A DNA stretch of 64,000 bases from Ziziphus jujuba (Eukaryota; Streptophyta; Magnoliopsida; Rosales; Rhamnaceae). Made by a program: the position numbers and the translations under genes. Position 1 is the first letter of the stretch; each line of letters begins with the position of its first letter. Shown piece by piece: positions 57,549 through 64,000 of this stretch. The notes beneath the pieces are model-generated. The model was not told the DNA's origin. It made no database searches and saw only the letters and a list, made by a program, of their open reading frames with translations. The DNA lies in contig NC_083384.1 in NCBI RefSeq assembly GCF_031755915.1, positions 7,480,501 through 7,544,500 of the forward strand, given 5' to 3'.

Positions 57549-58400
57549 ACCAGTTTTAAAGAGAAGATTATTTATGTACTTTGTCTAGGACAAGTAGAGG
57601 CCAGTAGAATCTCTATAGGCTTCAACACCAAGGAAAAAAGAAAGTGGTCCTAAATCTTTCAAAGAAAAGCTGGTATCCAACTGTCTGATAAAAGCATGAA
57701 CAAGTGATACTGAGGAACTTGTGATCAGAATATCATCCACATGGAGTAGGATCCAAAGAATACCAACATGATTTGTTCAAAAGAAGAAAGAGGAGTCCAT
57801 TTTTTACCTCTAAAACCCCCATTGAAATAAAGTAGAACAGACTCGATCATACCATGCCCGTGGGGCCTGTTTGAGGCCATATAGAGACTTCCTCAACTTG
57901 CACACATGGTTTGGCTTAGTGGGATCTTCGAACCCTGAAGGTGGATGCATATTAACATCTTCCTTGAGAACTCCATTGAGAAATGCATTGTTGACATCAA
58001 CCTGGTGGATTGGCCATCCTTTCGAAACAGCAATAAAGAAAACTATACGTATGGTTGAAGTCTTGACGACTAGACTAAAAGTCTGGTCATAATTAATACC
58101 GGGGTTCTGATGAAACCCTTTGGCGACTAACCTCGCTTTGTAACGTTCTATCGAACCATTGGCATTCCTCTTAAGTTTAAAGATCCACTTGTTGCCCATA
58201 ACATTCAAGCTTGGATTAGGAGGAACCAAGTCCCACGTGTTGTTAAGGTGTAAGGCCCAAAGTTCTTCATGCATAGCCTGAGACCATTCAAGTGAGGACA
58301 AAGCCTCCTTAACAGTTAAGGCCCCTCGTTGATGGAGGTTACTTTGTTCACAGGTGAATGTTTTCTTTTTAAATGACCCAGTTTTGGAATGTGTGATCAT
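57549..58400 (-). pseudogene. Reverse transcriptase of the copia element
   Basis: The open part at 57810-58400 holds EALSSLEWSQAMHEELWALH, GNKWIFKLKRNANGSIERYK, RLVAKGFHQNPGINYDQTFS and KLRKSLYGLKQAPRAWYDRV. A frameshift near 57810 follows FQWGF. The catalytic box appears in another frame as LLHVDDILITSSS near 57730 (usual YVDD, here HVDD), and a TAG stands near 57585 before the RNase H frame. Confidence 0.85.
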
Positions 58401-58798
58401 GGATGCATGGAGTTAGAGGGTTGAAGAGTGAGGGCAACTTGGCTAGCAACGGTTTTGGCTTATGGGTCAGCTAAAAGGAGATCTACAATAGTTTGTGGCA
58501 AGGGATTAGGTAATACAATTTCATGAGAAGAATTCGGTGAAAGGGATAAGTGAGAAGGATTGGAGGGATGTTGGTTCGGTAGTGGGCTCTTAAGGTTGCT
58601 AGAAGACAAAATTGATGAATTAGAAGAATTACCTTGTGAAGAGGTGGAGTCGGTGGGGGAAGCTTCACCCATGGGCAACCTGAAGTGGTGTGGAGAGTTC
58701 ACCTGGTCAGTTTGTGAATTTAAAGGATTAATAGGAGAATTGAAACCAGCTGGTTGTAGAATGGACCCCCTATTTTGGAGGGTGGAAAGAGGAAAAGA
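58401..58798 (-). pseudogene. Linker between integrase and RT of the copia element
   Basis: Low-complexity Ser/Pro/Asn-rich frame (58460-58702: SSQGNSSNSSILSSSNLKSP). This variable segment is typical of copia pol between integrase and RT. Confidence 0.6.
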
Positions 58799-59350
58799 TT
58801 ACTCATGAAAAATGACATTAGAACTAACGTAGGTTTTGCCAGACGAGAGACTTAGACAAATATATCCCTTATGAATTAGACTGTATCCAATGAAGACACA
58901 CTGAGAAGAAATTTTTTTATCCCTATATGGTCTTAAAAATGGATAGTACTCACACCCAAAACATTTTTGAAAATTAAAATCGAAATTCCTTTTGAACAAT
59001 TTTTGATATAGTGATTTGAAATTCAAAACTTTTGTAGGGAGCCAATTTATTAAAAAACTAGCAGTTGCACAGGCATGCCACCAAAATTTTTGTGGTAAAG
59101 AACTATGGGCAAGTAAGGAGAGTGCAGTTTCAATGATATGCCTGTGTTTCTTTTCAATCTTTCCATTTTGGTTATGGGTGTGAGGGCAAGGGTGTTGAAG
59201 ATTTATTCCAAAATGAGTGGATAAATGTAAAAAAGGTCTAAATTCTCCACCGCAGTCAGTTTGTAAATTTTTTATTTTTGTTTGAAATTGGTTTTCAACC
59301 AAGGCCTTAAATTTTAAAAAAATTTGTGCAGCTTCAGATTTTAATTTCAT
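58799..59350 (-). pseudogene. Integrase core and C-terminus of the copia element
   Basis: 183 codons: IKNLQTDCGGEFRPF (second catalytic Asp), HCPHTHNQNGKIEKKHRH-type block read here as CPHTHNQNGKIEKKHRHIIE (catalytic Glu position in the GKIEKKH motif), LINWLPTKVL and CVFIGYSLIHKGYICL. The first Asp is in the upstream frame (VYSDVWGP at about 59450). A shift near 59355 separates the two. Confidence 0.8.
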
Positions 59351-59359
59351 TGGATAAAT

Positions 59360-60640
59360 CTAGGTGAACCTGGAAAAGTCATCTTCAAAAGCAATATAGT
59401 ATTTAAATCCCTCATTAGACAACATGGGAGTCGGACCCCAAACATCAGAATAAACAAGTTCAAGAGGATAATAACTTTTTGAATTTGAAGCAGAAGCAAA
59501 AAGTCTATGGTTTTTTCCAAGTTGACATGGTTCACAAAAAATATCAGAAGAGTTTGAAATTGAGACCTTATTACAACTTTTAGCAATAGCACGTAAAATA
59601 GAAAAAGATGGATGGCCTAATCTAAAATGCCAAACTTTATTGGAAGACAAATTAGAACTAAATAAAAAATTCAACTTATGATTCCTAATGGTCTCAGCTC
59701 GAGTGGAGCTCTCCTTTCTTAGAATTTGTGGCAGGTGAACTTCATATAAACCAGCTTCAAGGTTGCCTTGGAGTAAAAGCCTCCCCGTAGCCTTGTCCTT
59801 AATATACACAAAGCAATTATCAAATTCAACAATGGCATTATTATCAGCTGTAATTCTTGCAATACTCAAGAGATTTTTTTTAATGGCAGGAACATGCAAC
59901 ATATCTTTCAAAAAAATTTGCCCAGTGGGTAAATTAAAATAGGAGTTACCAGTGTTTTTGATGGACAGACCTTGCCCATTCCCCACAACCAAGCTGTCGG
60001 TTCCATGATATTCAGACTTGTTCTGGATATTAGTTTGGTCTCCTGTGATGTGATTGGCGGCTCCATTGTCTAGAAGCCAATCTGGGCTTGCAACAATATC
60101 AAGTGAAGAATAATATGCAGAAGCATTACCTGTATTTGATGTTGGTCCGATATAGGATTGATCAAATCTGTGATAGCAATCTCTTGCTACATGGCCGACT
60201 ATTCTGCATAGTTGACAATACATTGTTCTAGCAATCCCACGGCCTCTTCCTCTACCATTACCATGACCTCTTCCCCGTCCAGATCCATCACCACGATTAA
60301 AAGAATCAAATTTCTGACCACATGTTTTCTTACCCGATGGATCAACAATTCTGGTTCTGTCAGCAATATTTGCAACAGGTGCAATAACAGATGTTGCATT
60401 CTGTAAACGCATCTCTTGTCCCGTGAGAAGTGCCTGAACTTCTTCAACATCTAAAGGTATAGGTTGAGAGTTAATATTGGCAACAACAGCATCATACTCA
60501 AGAGGAATACCTTGAAGAAGGTACATAATGAACTCATCATCAGGAATGGGATGACCGGCAAGAGCCAAGCTGTTGGCAATTTCTTTCATTTTGCAGAAAT
60601 AGGCACTGATGGACAATGACTTTTTCTTGGTTGACTGCAA
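59360..60640 (-). pseudogene. gag C-terminus, CCHC knuckle, protease and integrase start of the copia element
   Basis: 426 codons. UBN2-type gag (MKEIANSLALAGHPIPDDEF, MYLLQGIPLEYDAV), an RG-rich run, zinc knuckle CQLCRIVGHVARDC, then protease with WLLDNGAANHIT, where copia normally has D(S/T)GA, so the active-site loop is altered. A GAG-pre-integrase HHCC part follows (WHFRLGHPSFSIL, CEPCQLGKNHRLF), then VYSDVWGPTPM. It ends in DDFSRFT by a frameshift. Confidence 0.85.
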
Positions 60641-61046
60641 CAGAAGTTTTAGCTACATCAATTTTGCTCTAGACTGATTGCCGAAGAGCTTTCCAAGTGA
60701 ACTCCATAATTGAAATGACGTTTGCTTAGCTACTGCAGTTTGTACGTTGGGGGAGATGGATGAGAGGATCCATCCTAACAATGCCTGATCTAAGCGATGC
60801 CATCGCTGGTATTCTGGATTCAATATTAATTGCATGTCAGTGCTAGTTTGTTCGAGAGATGCATCTTTTTGAACCATTTTTGGTGGAGGTTGTATATCTC
60901 CATTTATGAAACCTTCAAGATTGCTACTGATGATTGCTGGTAGGATTTGACTTGCCCATAGGGAATAATTATCATTCTCAAGCTTAATTGGGTAAGGTTA
61001 CTTGAGAGAGATCTGGAATGGTAGAAGATATAGGAACGATTGACAT
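60641..61046 (-). pseudogene. gag N-terminus of the copia element
   Basis: It probably starts at ATG 61044-61046 (MSIVPISSTIPDLSQVTLPN) and is shifted near 60990. The continuation reads IKLENDNYSLWASQILPAII and later RWHRLDQALLGWILSSISPN, a UBN2/retrotrans gag pattern, stopping at 60653. It has at least two breaks. Confidence 0.7.
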
Positions 61047-61062
61047 AGCTTTTGCTTTCAAA

Positions 61063-61075
61063 GGCTCTGATACCA
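61063..61075 (-). promoter_or_regulatory. Primer binding site, initiator-Met tRNA
   Basis: In element sense TGGTATCAGAGCC directly abuts the 5' LTR end. Confidence 0.9.
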
Positions 61076-61299
61076 TGAAATAAGACAGAGGAGCAAAGCT
61101 ATGTTATCATGCAACGAAAACAGAGGAGAAACTACGTGAACAGTACCATTTCATTAATAAGTGTAAAGGTATTTATACACATGTGAAGAGCAACGTCACT
61201 GATATAAACTTTTAACACTCTCAGGCTAAGTATACAGCTGTACAATATCTACTAGCTTAGATAAACAATAATAACATAAGATAATAATAAATCCTAACA
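61076..61299 (-). repeat. 5' LTR of the copia element
   Basis: In element sense it starts TGTTAGGATTTATTATTATC and ends CTTATTTCA. It matches the 3' LTR with scattered substitutions and small indels. Confidence 0.88.
61170..61177 (-). promoter_or_regulatory. TATA box of the copia 5' LTR
   Basis: TATAAATA in element sense, followed about 95 bp later by the LTR end. The 3' LTR has TATATATA at this place. Confidence 0.5.
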
Positions 61300-61304
61300 G
61301 CCTC

Positions 61305-62032
61305 TTTCGCATTACTTAAAAAGAGTCTAGACGATTGAAATTTATGTATGTTAATTGTAAAATCAATATTGTAGTCTTGTAAATAAAGTAATCAAATGTA
61401 TTTTTTGTTATTATTTTAATCATCCAATTCTCTCCGGTTTTTTGTATTTATATTAGTTGAAATCTTTCTTTTATCCCTTGATGTTTTTGACTTGAAGATC
61501 AAAAAAGTTACAGGAAGCTCAATAAAATGCAGAGTAATTCAACCTTGCTCTGTTTTTGTGGCTGGTTGAAAAATATTCAAATGACAAACAAAAATAAACG
61601 GACCTTATATTCAATTGAAAACAGATATCAGGCCTTAGTGTACTATTTTAGCTCTAGTGATTACAAGTGTTCTACCAAAAGATTTGATCAAAACACATAA
61701 ATTACCCCTTCAAAAGTATTTTATCAAAAAAGCAAAAAAGCAATGATAATACGGTACAAAAATGCAAGGCCATTAAATATCAACAGAATGAGCAATTTTC
61801 CATTCATTTCAATTAATTACGTCTTATTTGTGTAGATTCAAAGAGAAAAGATAGTGTTTATTATTAATAAAGAGAAAAATGTAAAATGATTTACCTAATT
61901 ATTTGATTGGGCATTGATTCTCTTAGAATTGATGTGAGAATCATGTGACTCAACTTTGTCTCGGTATCCATTAGGTTGACCACAACATTGACCAGAATCG
62001 TCTTCTATTTTTCCTTGCAGTACCACACTTAT
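61305..62032 (-). other. Downstream region of the right-hand TNL gene
   Basis: AT-rich with no element recognised. It is the 3' flank of the gene ending at 62033 and would hold its 3' untranslated region and poly(A) signals. Confidence 0.45.
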
Positions 62033-62509
62033 TTACCAACTCCAACAATGCAACCCAAACTTTTTGATCTCCCAATCGATGACCTCATCTCCCACTATAG
62101 ACATATGGATAGAAGCCTCGGTGACATTGCTACAAACAGAGGACCACTCTTCCCCAAACAAATCTTTCAAATCGATTCCCATGTTCCCTATGTAGACGTG
62201 ATCACGTTCCGTTTCAAATCGATAAATACTCCGCCCTCCGTCTGTTACTAATGGTATACGAAAAGGACGCTGAAGACGGTAATCACTGTTCATGTTGGTT
62301 TTGAAACTGAGTTCAAATAAGGTGTAAATACGAGGCACATATCCATTCAACGTAAAAACAAAGGAAAAAAGAAATCCGATGAAGGGACCATGAATAGAAA
62401 ACCAATTAGGAGGAAGGTGGATATCGAGTGAGTTCCATTCATCAGTTTGATGGCTGAACCACTCTGGGATTTTATTTCCTGGATACAACACTTTAAAATC
62501 TGCAAAATC
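62033..62509 (-). CDS. TNL resistance gene, last exon (C-JID/PL domain)
   Basis: Acceptor TTGTACAG; the exon begins DFADFKVLYPGNKIPEWFSH and is open for 158 codons to FGLHCWSW and a stop. HLPPNWFS, LFELSFKT and VIDWEIKKFGL mark the C-JID/post-LRR domain, as in the copies at 9512 and 36869. The entry phase (0) fits the donor at 62623 after a 113-bp intron. With the LRR exon this forms the sensing end of a cytoplasmic/nuclear TNL immune receptor. Nothing in it is broken. Confidence 0.85.
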   Translation of the reverse strand, partial: DFADFKVLYPGNKIPEWFSHQTDEWNSLDIHLPPNWFSIHGPFIGFLFSFVFTLNGYVPRIYTLFELSFKTNMNSDYRLQRPFRIPLVTDGGRSIYRFETERDHVYIGNMGIDLKDLFGEEWSSVCSNVTEASIHMSIVGDEVIDWEIKKFGLHCWSW

Positions 62510-62622
62510 CTGTACAACATGGACGACAAATTAATCAAATTCACTGAAAAAACTCATCATCCACTTCATATATTATTAGAGCATATATATACACACAAAC
62601 ACATACACAAAGTACAACCAAC

Positions 62623-63633
62623 CTGAACAGTGCCGCGTAAACGACCAGCAATCATGTTGTTCCGTGTGTGCTCATCCATTATTCCTTCAACTTTTTGAAG
62701 ATCCCTCAAACTTGATATTGTCTCCAGTGATGTGCAGTTACTTGCATCCAAAAATTTTAAACCTGATGGAAGCATTGGTATTGATTTTAATCTACTACAA
62801 CCACTCAAAAATAAAATTTGGAGATTCGATGAAAGATTTTCTATACCATCTTTCAGATTCTTACAATGACTCAAATTTAAATATTTAAGATCCAAAAGAT
62901 ACATAAATGATGAGGGCAATGCTTCTATTGCCGTCCCATAGAATGATAACACTTTTATATTCAATGGAAGATTTTCTAAGCCATCTTTCAAATTCTTAGA
63001 GCAACCCAAATCTAGATACTTAAGCTTGTTCAGATTCTTAAAATATGAAGGAATTTGAACCAAACTTGTACAACCTTCAAGATTTAAGTTTTGAAGATAT
63101 AGAGGCCCGCGCAAAATTTGTATTTGATTAAGAGATGAACTTGTACAATCATCCGAGATTTCTGGAAGCTTTTCCAGGTTTGAGCAATCCTTAAGAGTCA
63201 GATATTTCAGACTACTCATCTTACAAATATTTTGTATAACTTCCCGATTTCTGCATTCTCTCAAATATAAAGTTTGGAGATTCAATGGAAGATTTTCTAT
63301 GCCATCTTTCAGATTCTTACAATGACTCAAATTTAAATATTCAAGGTTCAAAAGACGCCCAAATGATGAGGGCAATGCTTCTATTGCCGTCCCAGGCAAT
63401 GATAACTCCCTTATATTCAATGGAAGATTTTCTAAGCCATCTTTCAAATTATTACACCAACCCAAATCTAGATGCTCAAGCTTGTTCAGATTCTTAAAAC
63501 ATGAAGGAACTTGAACCAAACTTGTACAACCTGCAAGATTTATCCATTCAAGATTTATAGCCCCACACAAATTTTGTATTTGAATAGGGCCCTCACAGTA
63601 TCCAAGATCGATTTTCTTTAGATTCCCAATGGG
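62623..63633 (-). CDS. TNL resistance gene, leucine-rich-repeat exon
   Basis: 337 codons, open, phase 0 at both ends (acceptor GTGACAG, donor CAG|GTTGGT). It starts PIGNLKKIDLGYCEGPIQ and carries about a dozen LRRs of the form NLEWINLAGCTSLVQVPSCF, KLEHLDLGWCNNLKDGLENL, NIRELSLPGTAIEALPSSFG. It closes with FLDASNCTSLETISSL and the tail HTRNNMIAGRL. Part of the exon is a direct duplication offset by exactly 456 bp (152 codons), so the frame is kept. LRRs form the solenoid that determines effector or partner recognition, and such duplications are a known source of new specificities. Intact here. Confidence 0.87.
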
Positions 63634-63889
63634 CTGTCACAGACCCAAAAAAATAAATAAATAAATAAATAATTAAATCCTACTACATATCTAATAAAAT
63701 ATATATATGCAGTAATTTTCATCAAGATATTCTGATCTTTATAAAGTGGGGATGCATGTCCCACTAGATTTGGTATAATTCAGGATTATACATCCCACCA
63801 CATGCATCCGCATTTTATTAGACACAAAATATTGTGACTTAGTCATAGTTATATACATTTATTTAAACAATAAGCCAGGGATAGTATAC

Positions 63890-64000
63890 CTGGTCTTCAT
63901 TCCAAGGTAGCTCCACAAGTTGGCTCCCACGCATAATAAGTTCCACAAGATTTTCTGGACTAAAATTTGATGGCAAATGTTTTGAAGGGTATAAATCCCA
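63890..64000 (-). CDS. TNL resistance gene, first LRR exon (partial, leaves the window)
   Basis: It reads WDLYPSKHLPSNFSPENLVE, then LIMRGSQLVELPWNEDQ, and ends with a CAG|GTATAC donor in phase 0, matching the next exon at 63633 across a 256-bp intron. It equals the end of the exon at 11123-11489. The TIR and NB-ARC exons must lie beyond 64000. Confidence 0.85.

Larger units (their letters stand above)
56564..61299 (-). mobile_element. Ty1/copia element, degraded, possibly Ale/Retrofit type
   Basis: 4736 bp flanked by GCCTC (56559-56563 and 61300-61304). LTRs of about 220 bp (56564-56782 and 61076-61299), iMet PBS, purine tract. Minus-strand order gag, CCHC, protease, integrase, RT, RNase H is that of copia. 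Small LTRs and compact size fit the Ale/Retrofit group; lineage is inference. Every domain is present but frameshifts or stops separate them, so it is not autonomous. Confidence 0.9.

Overview
The window looks like repeat-rich nuclear DNA of a flowering plant. It is AT-rich and has intron-split reading frames with GT/AG borders. It holds TIR-NBS-LRR (TNL) resistance-gene sequence, which is absent from grasses and so points to a eudicot, probably a rosid. Most of the rest is LTR retrotransposon sequence. No tRNA, rRNA or CRISPR array was recognised. I cannot name the species.

Host genes. All recognisable resistance-type sequences lie on the minus strand, as expected of a decaying tandem cluster: (i) a relic of an RPM1-like CC-NBS-LRR C-terminus at 7.7-8.2 kb; (ii) a broken TNL pseudogene with exons spread from 9.5 to 23.7 kb; (iii) an isolated TNL 3' end at 36.9-38.0 kb; (iv) a chimaeric locus at 39.7-51.1 kb where a TNL-type TIR start runs into an ankyrin-repeat gene; (v) the intact-looking 3' half of a TNL gene at 62.0-64.0 kb that leaves the window. 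Three diverged copies of a TNL 3'-flank segment (9.0, 54.5 and 56.0 kb) suggest more TNL copies were lost.

Mobile DNA. Target-site duplications (TSDs) resolve most of the nesting. The TIR exon of TNL (ii) carries a TRIM-type composite (13166-23281, TSD CATAT). Inside that sits a full-length Ty3/gypsy element of probable CRM type (13641-22727, TSD CGTGA), and inside its gag a related solo LTR (18628-19763, TSD CCTTT). A second Ty3/gypsy family (probably Tekay/Del, about 2.9-kb LTRs) is present as one structurally complete element with a shrunken 3' LTR (27541-34853, TSD TTATC), one isolated LTR at 3948-6800 (TSD AAGTG), one older LTR at 24447-27380, and a nest at 40029-49449 (TSD CGATG) holding two further solo LTRs (TSDs AATAT and GTTCG). 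That nest splits an ankyrin exon whose reading frame is still legible on both sides. A Ty1/copia element (56564-61299, TSD GCCTC), TRIM copies, a CACTA-like element and a foldback MITE complete the set.

Functionally this is a resistance-gene cluster being broken up by retrotransposons. Only the 3' half-gene at the right edge looks able to encode protein. The retrotransposon coding regions are mostly broken; the CRM-like RT-RNase H-integrase segment (967 codons) is the longest intact frame. Several TNL frameshifts fall in A/T homopolymers and could be sequence errors.
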